A DNA stretch of 64,000 nt from CAVRUZ01 sp963724495 (GTDB taxonomy: Bacteria > Actinomycetota > Actinomycetes > Propionibacteriales > DAIQRJ01): assembly GCA_963724495.1 (NCBI GenBank), contig CAVRUZ010000009.1, forward strand, positions 19,566 to 83,565, written 5' to 3'. The notes below the pieces were generated by a model. It made no database searches and had not been told where the DNA came from. It saw nothing but the letters and a program-made list of their open reading frames with translations. Both the position numbers and the translations under genes were made by a program. How positions within the stretch are numbered: the first letter of the stretch is position 1; every line of letters starts with the position of its first letter. This document shows positions 8,184 to 17,006 of this stretch, piece after piece.

Positions 8184-9359
8184 GTGACCAGTTCTCGCGC
8201 CGATCGGTTGTCCGGGCTGGGCACCACCGTCTTCGCCGAGATGTCGGCGATGGCGCTGGCGACCGAGTCGGTGAACCTGGGCCAGGGCTTTCCCGACACC
8301 GACGGTCCCGACAGCGTGCTGCAGGCCGCCAGCGACGCGATGTTCTCCGGCCGGTACAACCAGTACCCGCCCGGCATCGGGGTGCCCGAGCTTCGCCATG
8401 CGGTGAGCGAGCACCAGCAGCGCTTCTACGACCTGCGCTACGACGCCGACACCGAGGTGCTGGTCACCGCCGGTGCCACCGAGGCCATCGCGGCCGCCCT
8501 GCTGTCCCTGGTGAACCCGGGCGACGAAGTCGTTGCGCTGGAGCCCTACTACGACTCCTACGCGGCCTGCATCGCGATGGCCGGCGGCGTGCGCCGTCCG
8601 GTGACCCTTCGTGCACCGGACTTCCGACTCGACGTCGATGCCCTGTACGCCGCGGTGACACCGCGCACCAAGCTGCTGCTGATCAACAGTCCGCACAATC
8701 CCACCGGCACCGTCTTGTCAGCAGACGAATACGCCGCGATCGCACGGGTGGCGCAGGAGCACGACCTGCTGGTCATCACCGACGAGGTCTACGAGCACCT
8801 GGTCTACGACGGCGCGCACCACATCCCGCTCGCGACCCTGCCCGGTATGCGGGACCGGACGATCTCGATCTCGAGCTCGGGCAAGACGTTTTCCCTGACG
8901 GGCTGGAAGATCGGCTGGGTCTGCTCCTCGCCCGAGCTGGTCCGCACGGTCATGATGGCCAAGCAGTTCCTCACATACGTCTCTGGTGGTCCGTTCCAGC
9001 CGGCCATCGCGGGGGCGCTAGGCCTCGGCGACGACTACTACCGGCAGCTCACGGCTGGCATGCAGGACAAGCGCGACCGGCTGTGCGACGGCCTCGAGGC
9101 GATCGGCTTCGAGGTGTTCCGCCCGCAGGGGACCTACTTCGCCACCACCGACGTCCGCTCGCTCGGGTTCACCGATGGCGCGTCCTTCTGTGCCGAACTC
9201 CCGCACGCATGCCGGGTGGTGGCCATCCCGCACGAGGTGTTCTACGACCACACAGAAGTGGGCCGTCCGCTGGTGCGCTGGGCCTTCTGCAAGCGACACG
9301 AGACCTTGGACGAAGCCCTCGCCCGGCTCGCGTCCGGTCTTCCGCGGATGCGTCGTTGA
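8184..9359 (+). CDS. PLP-dependent class I/II aminotransferase
   Basis: A fold-type I aminotransferase of 391 residues. Its motifs are VNLGQGFPDTDGP, YNQYPPGIGVPELRHAV, VTAGATEAIAAAL (cofactor phosphate), NSPHNPTGTVL, VITDEVYEHLVYDG (Asp on the pyridine N) and SISSSGKTFSLTGWKIGW, where the second Lys forms the Schiff base. The family includes DapC (N-succinyl-diaminopimelate aminotransferase), methionine aminotransferase YbdL and kynurenine aminotransferases; I cannot choose among them. GTG at 8184 is taken as the start, since an ATG at 8174 is out of frame. A pyridoxamine-phosphate-oxidase-like gene follows 34 bp downstream and may be co-transcribed. Confidence 0.9.
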   Translation: MTSSRADRLSGLGTTVFAEMSAMALATESVNLGQGFPDTDGPDSVLQAASDAMFSGRYNQYPPGIGVPELRHAVSEHQQRFYDLRYDADTEVLVTAGATEAIAAALLSLVNPGDEVVALEPYYDSYAACIAMAGGVRRPVTLRAPDFRLDVDALYAAVTPRTKLLLINSPHNPTGTVLSADEYAAIARVAQEHDLLVITDEVYEHLVYDGAHHIPLATLPGMRDRTISISSSGKTFSLTGWKIGWVCSSPELVRTVMMAKQFLTYVSGGPFQPAIAGALGLGDDYYRQLTAGMQDKRDRLCDGLEAIGFEVFRPQGTYFATTDVRSLGFTDGASFCAELPHACRVVAIPHEVFYDHTEVGRPLVRWAFCKRHETLDEALARLASGLPRMRR

Positions 9360-9393
9360 GAGCCAATCAGCCCCAGATCAGGAGGATGCTGCC

Positions 9394-9894
9394 GTGGAAG
9401 ACATCGACGCGTACGCCCGTGACCTCATCGACGCCAACCTGTACGTGACGCTCGGCACGGCCAACGGTGACGGCACTCCCTGGGTGTCTCCGGTGTACTT
9501 CGCCACCGCCGACTACGCCGCGTTCTACTGGATGTCGGCCAAAGATGCAGAGCACTCGCGCAACATCGCTCAGCGCCCGCTGATCAGCATGGTGATCTTC
9601 GACTCGCAGGTTCCGCCGTACCACGGTCGCGCCGTGTACCTGACAGCAACCGCGACCGAGCTGGCCGGCGACGATCTCGTACGTGCATTGGACATCTACC
9701 CAGGACCACCGAGCCGGGACGCGACTGGCGTCGACCTGACCGACGTCATCCCACCCTCGCCATACCGCATGTACCGAGCCGACGTCACCGAGGCGTCCGT
9801 GTTGTGTCCGCGAGAGCCCCGACAGCCGTGCCACCTGCATGGGCTCATGGGCGATCACCGCACGCCCGTCACTCCTTGGCAACGCGGGACCTAG
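9394..9894 (+). CDS. Pyridoxamine 5'-phosphate oxidase-like (FMN split-barrel) protein
   Basis: The 166-residue product starts at a GTG with AGGAGG eight bases upstream. It has the split-barrel pattern: LIDANLYVTLGTANGDGTPWVSPVYFATADYAAFYWMSAKDAEHSRNIAQRPLISMVIFDS. These proteins bind FMN or F420 and reduce or oxidise small molecules. It is a general family member, not PdxH itself, because the PdxH substrate motifs are absent. It is probably in an operon with the aminotransferase. Confidence 0.82.
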   Translation: MEDIDAYARDLIDANLYVTLGTANGDGTPWVSPVYFATADYAAFYWMSAKDAEHSRNIAQRPLISMVIFDSQVPPYHGRAVYLTATATELAGDDLVRALDIYPGPPSRDATGVDLTDVIPPSPYRMYRADVTEASVLCPREPRQPCHLHGLMGDHRTPVTPWQRGT

Positions 9895-9913
9895 ACACAC
9901 CGATCGGGACGGG

Positions 9914-11378
9914 TCAGCGCCGCGACGGCATCAGTGGCGGCTTCGAGTAGCGGAGGTGCCGTCGCTCTCTGCAGGCGGGATCGACGTCGATCGGTGGGCG
10001 TACCTGCGGCAGGCCGTCGCGCGCGATCTCGATCTCCCACTGGTCTCCGGGCGGTACATGCGGATCCGGTTCGACCAGGCGATGGTGGTACGGACACAGC
10101 AGAACTCCGTTGGCGAGGCTCGTCTCCCCGCCGTCCCACCACGGTTGGACGTGGTGCGCATCGCAGGCTGCCGGCGGCGCATCACAGCCGGGGAAGGCAC
10201 AACCGCGGTCGCGTGCGTTGAGTGCCTGCCGCAGCTCCCCGCCGAAGAAGCGGCTGGCTCTGCCCACCGACAGCGGAACTCCCTTGAGATCCAGAGCGAT
10301 CAACCCGATCAGGGCGTCACACGCCAGGCGTCGTGCCGTGTTCGCAGACACCGGTCGATCGTCGCTCAGCAGTCCGTGGCCCGGCTCGCCCACGAGAACC
10401 TCTAGCGGGACAAGCAGATTCACCCGAGGACGGTCTGCGCCACGACTCGGGGCGTCACCTGAATCGGCATAGCAGTGGACGATCTCCATCAGTGCATCGG
10501 CGCGCTTCTGCGTTGCCGACCTGTCGTCGCCTGCCTCGACACCCCCGGAACCGGGCCTTGGCCGCGCCACGAGCGAGTCGACCAGGAGCCGAAGGTGTCC
10601 ACCCTCCACCGGTGGGAGCACACCCCTCAGCCCGACTCCACCCGTGGCGGGATCGTCGTAGAACCAGAGCGATCGGCCTGCATCTGCCTCCGCGTCGAGT
10701 CTGCGAACGGCAGCTTCGGCATCTGCCTCAGCTACCTCGGGGGCCAGGAGCTCGACGACTAGGTTGGCGGCCATCCTCAGGTCGCGCGGATTGTGGCTAC
10801 GCGCGAGTTCGACGAGGTCACGCTCTGCCCGGTGCACACTCTCCACCGGAAGTTCCTCAGGGAGCTTGCGCATGGTCGCCACGACCGCTTCGGCCTGCTC
10901 CATCGACACGGCTCCGGCGGCAAGCGCCGCACCAACAACGGTGAACTTCTCCCGGAGCAGCCGCCCGAGCCGGACGAGTTCGCGTGCTCGCTCTACCGAC
11001 ACCACGTTCAGGTGATGCGCCAGGAAGGTCGACGTCTGGAGTTGATGTCTGCCGATCGTGGCGCGGCGAGCTTCAGCCTCGGCTATCAGTCGCAGAGTCG
11101 ACGCCTGCGCCATGGCCTGAACGGCCTGCCCAGCCTCGAGAAGTCCGAGGAGGTCGTGATCACCAAGACCGTCGAGATCGGCGTGGACGAGCGACTCGAG
11201 TGCGGAGCGTGCATCGCTGACCGCAACCCTCGCCGATCGCAATGCAGCTGCGAGCCTCGTCGTCGAACAGATCGAAGGCCTCGGACCCGAGGACCCACGT
11301 GTCCTCGAGCTCCGCCCAGAGCGCGGCATCGTCAGGTACGGACTCCGAGAGTCTCGATCCCTTCGACGAGTCGAACAT
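9914..11378 (-). CDS. DUF222 / HNH endonuclease (13E12-repeat type), one frameshift
   Basis: A DUF222 domain (SALESLVHADLDGLGDHDLL through VVEGGHLRLLVDSLVA) leads to a C-terminal HNH nuclease: RDRGCAFPGCDAPPAACDAHHVQPWWDGGETSLANGVLLCPYHHRLV, with zinc cysteines and the H-H, N, H catalytic residues. The N-terminus (MFDSSKGSRLSESVPDDAALWAELEDTWVLG) is in a second frame joined by removing one base near 11262. The start codon lies inside a perfect LexA box and behind a strong promoter. Mycobacterial 13E12 proteins are known to be SOS-regulated. The DNA target is unknown; these genes are often multicopy. Confidence 0.88.
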
Positions 11379-11386
11379 GTGTTCGA
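11371..11386. promoter_or_regulatory. SOS box (LexA operator) over the HNH start codon
   Basis: TCGAACATGTGTTCGA is a perfect 16-bp match to the actinobacterial LexA consensus TCGAAC-N4-GTTCGA. On the reverse strand it contains the ATG of the HNH gene. A LexA dimer here would block the start and the predicted start point. Confidence 0.9.
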
Positions 11387-11414
11387 TTGTACTGAGTTTC
11401 CTCTGCCTGCACAA
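11386..11414 (-). promoter_or_regulatory. Sigma-A-type promoter of the HNH gene, probably leaderless
   Basis: On the reverse strand, TTGTGC (-35) and TACAAT (-10) are separated by exactly 17 bases. The -10 ends 7 bases before the ATG, so transcription should begin at or next to the start codon, giving a leaderless mRNA. The promoter abuts the SOS box. Confidence 0.7.
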
Positions 11415-11500
11415 GGGTGTCTCGGTCGATTACCCCTGCGAAGTCTGACGCTTGCAACCCCCGCGCTCGCCCTCGATCCACGATGCGCAAGGGTTGGCTG

Positions 11501-12169
11501 ATGAGCACAGAGACGCTGACTGGAAAGCAGGTTGCCGAGGCCGGCCTCGACGGCTGGGCCTTCCTCCTGTCCTACGGGGCGGGTTCGCTCCAGACCCGCA
11601 TCCGCACCAAGGACTTCGCCACCGGACTCCAGATCGTCAACGCGATCGGGGCGGCGGCGGAAGAGATGGACCACCATCCCGACATCGACCTCCGCTATTC
11701 CCGCGTAGACGTCCGGATGACCAGCCACGACTCAGGTGGTGTGACGAAACGCGACCTGAAGCTCGCCCGCCGCGTCACCGAGATCGCCGAAGCCGCAGGC
11801 ACGAAGGTGGAGTGCGACACCATCTCCCTGCTCGAACTGGCCTTGGACACCCCGCACTACGACAAGCTCGGCCCGTTCTGGGCGGCGGTGATGGGCGGGG
11901 AGCACGTGACGGGCGACGGCTTCGCCGACGTGGGCGACCCGAACCAGGCGCTGCCGCTGATCTGGTTCCAGCGCTCCGGCAGCGAGGAGCCCAGGCAGCG
12001 CTGGCACGCCGACGTCTGGGTCGATCCGGCCCAGGTGCAGCCGCGAATCGACGCGGCACTCGCCGCCGGCGGGACTCTTGTCAGCGACGCGGAGGCGCCG
12101 TCATTCTGGGTGCTGTCTGATCAGGACGGCAACAAGGTCTGCCTGTGCACCTGGCAGTCGCGCGACTGA
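11501..12169 (+). CDS. Pterin-4a-carbinolamine dehydratase–VOC fusion
   Basis: Residues 1-100 are a PCD/DCoH domain: EEMDHHPDIDLRYSRVDVRMTSHDSGGVTKRDL carries the active-site HH pair (58-59) and the later His. Residues 105-222 form a glyoxalase/VOC-type domain (LLELALDTPHYDKLGPFWAAVMG, RWHADVWVDPAQVQPRIDAALAAGGTLV, PSFWVLSDQDGNKVCLCTW) with a glyoxalase-like His/Glu arrangement. The PCD domain normally recycles oxidised tetrahydrobiopterin; actinobacteria with this fusion often lack obvious aromatic hydroxylases nearby, and none is seen here. The start is the ATG at 11501; an ATG at 11483 is possible. Confidence 0.88.
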   Translation: MSTETLTGKQVAEAGLDGWAFLLSYGAGSLQTRIRTKDFATGLQIVNAIGAAAEEMDHHPDIDLRYSRVDVRMTSHDSGGVTKRDLKLARRVTEIAEAAGTKVECDTISLLELALDTPHYDKLGPFWAAVMGGEHVTGDGFADVGDPNQALPLIWFQRSGSEEPRQRWHADVWVDPAQVQPRIDAALAAGGTLVSDAEAPSFWVLSDQDGNKVCLCTWQSRD

Positions 12170-12178
12170 GAGTCGGCA

Positions 12179-14617
12179 TCAGCTCAAGCTGAGCTCCAGC
12201 GAGTCACCCATGGCCAACGCCTTGGACTCCAACCGTGCGGAGCCGACCCCGGGAATCGTCAGTGCTGACAGGGTCAACTCGCCCCCGAGCACTCGCAGAG
12301 TCGCTTCGCTCCCTTCGGTGGCGACCGTGCCCCACGCATCACCAGTACTGAAGAACTGCGAACCTGAAGCGATCGTCATGGTCTGATCGACACCGTCGTA
12401 GTGAAAGGTCGAGAGGGCAAGCAACATTCCCCAGCTCGCCATGGCACGCGCGTAGTGGTGACCGCACTCCGCCTCGTCGTAGGGGTTGCGCCGGCGACCG
12501 TCGTACCGCTCCCGGATGTCGGCGACCACACGCAGCGCCTCGTCGATGTCGCCCTCGTAGGCCAGACCTGCGGCGAGCGTGTACTCGAATCCCGTCATCA
12601 CCTCGGTGAAATAGCTGAACGGCTCCTTAGGTCGCTCGCCGTGCGGATAGCTCGCCATCAGCACGGCTGTCTCGTCACCGAGGACGTAGGACCGCATCAC
12701 GTTGTTGTGATCGAAGAATCCCTCGCGCCGGTTGAACTTCACCACCGAGCGGAGCGCGGTCGTCATCTGCTCCTTGTCCAGCAGGTGTCCGAGGCCCGCC
12801 ACGTGCGCCAGGAACTGGCCCACCAGTTGGTCGATCAAGCAGCCGGCGCCCAGCTGCAGCGCCGGTGTGAGACCGGAGATCGCCAGGCCTGGTGCGGCAT
12901 GGTCCGACGTCTGCACCTTGTGCTCGTAGTAGTCGCCGTTGAAGAGGTTGGCCTCGGTCCAGTCCCGGCCGCGATCGGCAAGGTCGGTGCACTTCGAGGC
13001 GAAGGAGTCGTCGCCGACGTAGGTGGCCATCGCTGCGGCGGACCTCAGCGCGGCCAGGTACCAGACCTCCATCTGCGGGTTGGGCCCGTGGTACTCCACG
13101 TCCATCGTGTTGTGCTGCACGCCTTCCATCACGCCGTCGACGTCGGCGTCCCAGCCACCAGGAACCCAGCAGAACTCCAGGGCGGCTCGTGCGCGAGGCC
13201 AGTGGCGGCGGAGGAAGGCGTCATCGCCGCTCAGCCTCCATTCCCTGTAGAGCTTGATGATGCAGCCCATCTGGCCGTCGGCGGCTGCGACCTGCCACTC
13301 CTGCGCGCTATCGGCGAGAGGCAGGCCGACGCGAAAGCTCATGAAGCCGGAGTCCGTGGTGGCCTGCTCGAGTTCGACTTCACGCATTGACCGGGCGAGT
13401 TCGCCGAAGAGGAACGGCGTCGCCTGCTCGTAGTTCCAGACGTGCGTGCAGCTGCCGGAGCAGCAACCGACGTCGTCATTGCACCCTTCCCAGCCGAAGA
13501 ACCGTCCGTCATCCGTGCGGAAACAGGTCTGGGTACGCAACGTCGAGACATTGGCGAGCGCGGCCTCCTTCACCACGTCAGGGAGGTCGGATCCCCAATA
13601 GGCCTTGACGAATTCCTCCGTCCGCACTCGCAGGTCCTCGAGTCTCGGCACGACTGCGGAGAGCACGGACGCGCTGTCGTCGAAGAGCGTCGTGTAGTGG
13701 TTCGTCACAGTTGGCTCGGCATCCGCCCATGAGCCTCGGTCGGGGAACCGCCACGACATCAGCAGCCTGACAGTTGTCGTCTCTCCTGCTTGCAGAGTTC
13801 GACGTTCGCAGACAGACCCGACAGGACGGCGTACGCCAGCCGGCCGCTCGTCGAGTGCGCCGTCATCCAGCAGGTCGTCGGCGAAGTCCAGCGCCGGGCC
13901 ACCCCAGGTCAGCTCGGCCCAGTTGGTCCGCCGGCTGACGTCTTGGCCGTCCACCACGGCGATCGCGATGTCGCCCGTGTCCTCCGGCAGCCCGCCCTCG
14001 CCTGGTTGCAGGTGCACTCCCGCATAGCCAGCACCCTCGATCAGGGTGTTGTGCCCCACCGGAGCCTCCGCTCCCCGACGCATCGCTCCGAGGGTGTTGC
14101 GCAGGTTGAAGGCCAGGGACACCGACAGTTCCTCGTCGGTGACGTTCACGAGAGTGACGTCGAAGACAGCCAGGGGCAGGCTGGAACTCTCCACGTCCAC
14201 AGGGATGAACGGGTTCCAGGCTTCCACGGCGGCGGCAACCGGGAAGTGCGGATCGGTCAGCTGGACGCGCCCGAAGGGGTAGGCCGTGAGGTACTCCGCC
14301 TGGCGGAATCGCGGGAGTCCGTGGTTGTGGGCCGGCGACCCGCTCGAACCTTCGTACTCCGACGGATCGAGTGGCCCTTCCAGCACCTTCAGGGCGGGTG
14401 CTCGGTCGGCACCGGCCACGCGAACGATCAACGACGCGATGTCGGGAACGAAGCCCTTCGCCGGCCGGTTCGCGATCTCGACATCCCGTAGGTCACCCCT
14501 TCCGCCGAACCCGATCGTGCCGGTTCCGATCCCTCCTACCGGGAGGCTGACGCGGTGCAGGTGGTCGGCGTCGAAGCGGCGGACGACCGGCCAGCTCGGA
14601 GACGGTAGCGATGTCAT
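12179..14617 (-). CDS. GH116 family glycosidase (GBA2-like)
   Basis: An 812-residue intact protein of the GH116 (bile-acid beta-glucosidase/non-lysosomal glucosylceramidase) family. The N-terminal beta-domain has HRVSLPVGGIGTGTIGFGG and AFNLRNTLG. The alpha6/alpha6 domain has CTHVWNYEQATPFLFGELAR (nucleophile Glu in WNYEQ) and HNTMDVEYHGPNPQMEVWYL (acid/base Asp in NTMD). No signal peptide, so it is probably cytoplasmic and acts on imported beta-glucosides or xylosides. It diverges from the adenosine-deaminase-like gene (97-bp gap) and is not part of the later sugar locus at 38.8 kb, though the substrate class may overlap. Confidence 0.9.
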   Translation of the reverse strand: MTSLPSPSWPVVRRFDADHLHRVSLPVGGIGTGTIGFGGRGDLRDVEIANRPAKGFVPDIASLIVRVAGADRAPALKVLEGPLDPSEYEGSSGSPAHNHGLPRFRQAEYLTAYPFGRVQLTDPHFPVAAAVEAWNPFIPVDVESSSLPLAVFDVTLVNVTDEELSVSLAFNLRNTLGAMRRGAEAPVGHNTLIEGAGYAGVHLQPGEGGLPEDTGDIAIAVVDGQDVSRRTNWAELTWGGPALDFADDLLDDGALDERPAGVRRPVGSVCERRTLQAGETTTVRLLMSWRFPDRGSWADAEPTVTNHYTTLFDDSASVLSAVVPRLEDLRVRTEEFVKAYWGSDLPDVVKEAALANVSTLRTQTCFRTDDGRFFGWEGCNDDVGCCSGSCTHVWNYEQATPFLFGELARSMREVELEQATTDSGFMSFRVGLPLADSAQEWQVAAADGQMGCIIKLYREWRLSGDDAFLRRHWPRARAALEFCWVPGGWDADVDGVMEGVQHNTMDVEYHGPNPQMEVWYLAALRSAAAMATYVGDDSFASKCTDLADRGRDWTEANLFNGDYYEHKVQTSDHAAPGLAISGLTPALQLGAGCLIDQLVGQFLAHVAGLGHLLDKEQMTTALRSVVKFNRREGFFDHNNVMRSYVLGDETAVLMASYPHGERPKEPFSYFTEVMTGFEYTLAAGLAYEGDIDEALRVVADIRERYDGRRRNPYDEAECGHHYARAMASWGMLLALSTFHYDGVDQTMTIASGSQFFSTGDAWGTVATEGSEATLRVLGGELTLSALTIPGVGSARLESKALAMGDSLELSLS

Positions 14618-14713
14618 CGCAGGAGCTAAGCACCTGGCGTGGTGCCCGTCGCCCACAGCCACCAGGCAACCGGACCAGGACCGGCCACGACGGCCCGCGA
14701 TACGGTCGCGCGC

Positions 14714-15739
14714 GTGCCGACCGAGTACCCCGACGCCTTCATCGCCGGCCTGCCGAAGGTCGAGTTGCACGTCCACCTGCAGGGCGCCGCCTCTGTCGAC
14801 ACGGTCCTGGAGTTGTCGCGACGCCACCCTGCCGCTGGGCTGCCGACCGAGCGGGACGAGCTGATGGCCTTCTACCGCTTCACCGACTTCGCCCACTTCA
14901 TCGAGGTCTACATCGCCGTGAACCGCCTGGTGCGGAGTCCGGACGACGTGCTCGCGCTCGTCGTGGGCCTGGCCCGAGACCTCGTTGCCCAGCAGGTGCG
15001 CTATGCCGAGGTCACCGTGACGCCGTATTCGCATCTGCTGCACGGGATGGCCGGGCAGGCGGTCGCGGATGCACTGTCAGCCGGGCGAACAGAGGCAGCA
15101 CGACTGGGCATCGAACTCGCATGGGTGTTCGACATTCCCGGTGAAGCCGGACTGGTCGCCGCCGACCAGACCATCGATTGGGTGGAGTCGTTCGCGCCGG
15201 ACGGTTCTGTCGGCTTCGGCCTCGGCGGTCCCGAGATCGGTGTCCCGCGGCCCCAGTTCGCCCCGCACTTCCAGCGCGCGAATGCGCTCGGCCTGGTGAG
15301 CCTCCCGCATGCCGGCGAGACGACCGGCCCCGAGACCGTGTGGGACGCGCTGACCGACCTGAACGCCCGTCGCGTCGGTCACGGCATCGCCGCCGCTGAT
15401 GATCCGGCGCTGATGCAGCACCTGGCGGACAACGACATCGCCCTCGAGGTCTGCCCGACGAGCAACGTGTGCACGCGCGCGGTCGACAGCCTCGAGAGCC
15501 ACCCGTGGCCGGTGCTGGCGGAGGCGGGCGTGCCGTTGACGCTGAACAGCGACGATCCCGGCATGTTCTCCACGACGCTCAACCGGGAGTACGAGGTCGC
15601 ACGCGAGCACTTCGGCCTGACGAACGCCGGCCTCGCCGATCTCGTGCGAGCAGCCATCCGGTACTCCCTCGCCACCGACAGCACCAAGCACGCCCTGCTG
15701 GCCGAGGTCGACGCCTTCGCGAGCGCCACGCCCGACTGA
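14714..15739 (+). CDS. Adenosine deaminase-family amidohydrolase
   Basis: A TIM-barrel metal-dependent deaminase of 341 residues. LPKVELHVHLQGAAS has the HxH zinc pair (19 and 21); SLPHAGETTGPETVWDAL has the metal His and catalytic HAGE; RVGHG and EVCPTSNVCT follow; LTLNSDDPGMFSTTLN has the terminal Asp. It could be adenosine deaminase or aminodeoxyfutalosine deaminase of the menaquinone pathway; no mqn genes are nearby, so I leave it open. GTG at 14714 is chosen because the upstream ATG at 14639 adds a basic, low-complexity tail. Confidence 0.87.
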   Translation: MPTEYPDAFIAGLPKVELHVHLQGAASVDTVLELSRRHPAAGLPTERDELMAFYRFTDFAHFIEVYIAVNRLVRSPDDVLALVVGLARDLVAQQVRYAEVTVTPYSHLLHGMAGQAVADALSAGRTEAARLGIELAWVFDIPGEAGLVAADQTIDWVESFAPDGSVGFGLGGPEIGVPRPQFAPHFQRANALGLVSLPHAGETTGPETVWDALTDLNARRVGHGIAAADDPALMQHLADNDIALEVCPTSNVCTRAVDSLESHPWPVLAEAGVPLTLNSDDPGMFSTTLNREYEVAREHFGLTNAGLADLVRAAIRYSLATDSTKHALLAEVDAFASATPD

Positions 15740-15745
15740 CCGCAT

Positions 15746-15802
15746 CGAGTGGGCACGAATCGGGGTTATGGGCGGGTCATAACCCCGATTTGTGCGCACT
15801 CG
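15746..15802. repeat. Long palindrome with GAGTGGGC edge, copy 1
   Basis: Two 25-base arms pair at 23 positions around the 7-base loop GGCGGGT. The outer edge reads CGAGTGGGCAC and the inner part AATCGGGGTTATG. It lies 7 bp after the stop of the adenosine-deaminase-like gene and 35 bp before the next gene on the same strand. It can act as a terminator for the first, and is similar at its edge to the hairpin at 16942. Confidence 0.8.
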
Positions 15803-15836
15803 GCGGGCCTCGCGCGTCGGTGACGTGCCGTAGAAC

Positions 15837-16916
15837 ATGCGCATGACCCGTCGCATCAGCATGCGCGAGTGGAACCGCACCCTGCTGTCGCGCCAGTTCC
15901 TGCTGGAGCGGGTCGACCTGCCGGCCATGGAGGTCCTCGACCGGTGCGTTGGGCTGCAGTCGCAGGAACCGCAGGCGGCGTTCTTCGGGCTGTGGTCGCG
16001 GATCGAGGGCTTTCGGCCGGCCGAACTCGATGCCCTGATGACCGAGCGCCAGGTCGTGCGGATGGCCTCGTTGCGCAGCACGGTGTTCCTGATGTCGACC
16101 GAGGACGCGCGGTGGGTCCGACCGACCGGCCAACCGGCTCTGGATGCGGAACTGGCCTTCCATGCCAAGGACCTCCAGGGCGCCCAGCCCGACGAGGTCG
16201 TCCAGGCCGGTCGAACTCTGCTCACCGGAACCGAGCTGTCGGTCCGCAAGCTCGCTCAACTCCTGGGCGAACGGTGGCCGGGGGAGCCACCCTCCGCCCT
16301 CTCGGCGATCGTGCGCGCGGCGTTGCCTCTGGTGCAGGTCCCGCCTCGCGGACTGTGGCGCCGAAGTGGCGCGACCACCTACCGGCACCTGGACGAGTGG
16401 GCACCCGGCGTGCCTGCGTTCTCCGGCGACGGTGCCCGGCAGCAGCTGATCCGCCTCTATCTCAGGGGATTCGGTCCGTCGACGGTCAACGGCATCCAGA
16501 CCTGGGCACGCCTGACCAAGCTGACCGGACTGGTCGACGCGATGGTCAAGAGCGGCGAGGTCGTCCCGATCGAAGGACCAGAAGGCGAGAAGCTGTTCGA
16601 CCTGGCCGGTCTGGAGATCGTCGATGGCGACACGCCAGCGCCGGTTCGGCTCCTCGCACCGTTCGACAATGTCGTAGTGGCGCAGGCCGACCGTCGGCGC
16701 GTCGTCGACCAGGACGTGTTTCCCGGACTGGTCACGGCCAACGGCCAGTCCCCGGGCTTCGTGCTGGTCGACGGGCGAGTCGTCGGTGCCTGGAAGCCGC
16801 CCGGCCTCACCCGCCGGACCGATGTCGAGCTCGAGTACCTCGCGCCCGTCACTGCCCGCAACCGCAAGAAGGTGGCCGCGGAAGTCGACCGGCTCACCGC
16901 CTTCTGCAAGGCCTAG
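15837..16916 (+). CDS. AlkZ-like winged-helix DNA glycosylase family protein
   Basis: The 359-residue protein belongs to the winged-helix family that includes AlkZ (azinomycin-crosslink glycosylase) and YcaQ. Motifs: VDLPAMEVLDRCVGLQSQEPQAAFFGLW, where Q-S-Q at residues 41-43 corresponds to the QxQ catalytic motif of AlkZ (YcaQ has QxD), and LRSTVFLMSTEDARWV and LYLRGFGPSTVNGIQTWARL with the winged-helix repeat, and LLAPFDNVVV. AlkZ-type proteins give self-protection or repair of crosslinked bases, but many homologues have no known substrate. It sits between two related palindromes, with clpB convergent downstream. Confidence 0.82.
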   Translation: MRMTRRISMREWNRTLLSRQFLLERVDLPAMEVLDRCVGLQSQEPQAAFFGLWSRIEGFRPAELDALMTERQVVRMASLRSTVFLMSTEDARWVRPTGQPALDAELAFHAKDLQGAQPDEVVQAGRTLLTGTELSVRKLAQLLGERWPGEPPSALSAIVRAALPLVQVPPRGLWRRSGATTYRHLDEWAPGVPAFSGDGARQQLIRLYLRGFGPSTVNGIQTWARLTKLTGLVDAMVKSGEVVPIEGPEGEKLFDLAGLEIVDGDTPAPVRLLAPFDNVVVAQADRRRVVDQDVFPGLVTANGQSPGFVLVDGRVVGAWKPPGLTRRTDVELEYLAPVTARNRKKVAAEVDRLTAFCKA

Positions 16917-16941
16917 GCACGCGCCGCCGCCCCAACGCGTC

Positions 16942-16993
16942 GAGTGGGCGCAATCTGTTGCCTGCGGCGCTGCAGCACAGATTGCGCCCACTC
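16942..16993. repeat. Long palindrome with GAGTGGGC edge, copy 2
   Basis: Arms GAGTGGGCGCAATCTGT and ACAGATTGCGCCCACTC form a perfect 17-bp stem with an 18-base loop that is itself partly paired. Convergent genes (AlkZ-like and clpB) end on either side, so it can terminate both. The edge matches copy 1 at 15746, but the rest differs. Confidence 0.8.
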
Positions 16994-17006
16994 AACGGAG
17001 GTGCGG

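Noticed and set aside
361..9836. Other CATGCA or TGCATG sequences (for example near 379, 3174, 7853, 9058, 9837)
   Set aside because: They are inside coding genes, single, and without a partner 69 bp away, so they are not members of the repeat family.
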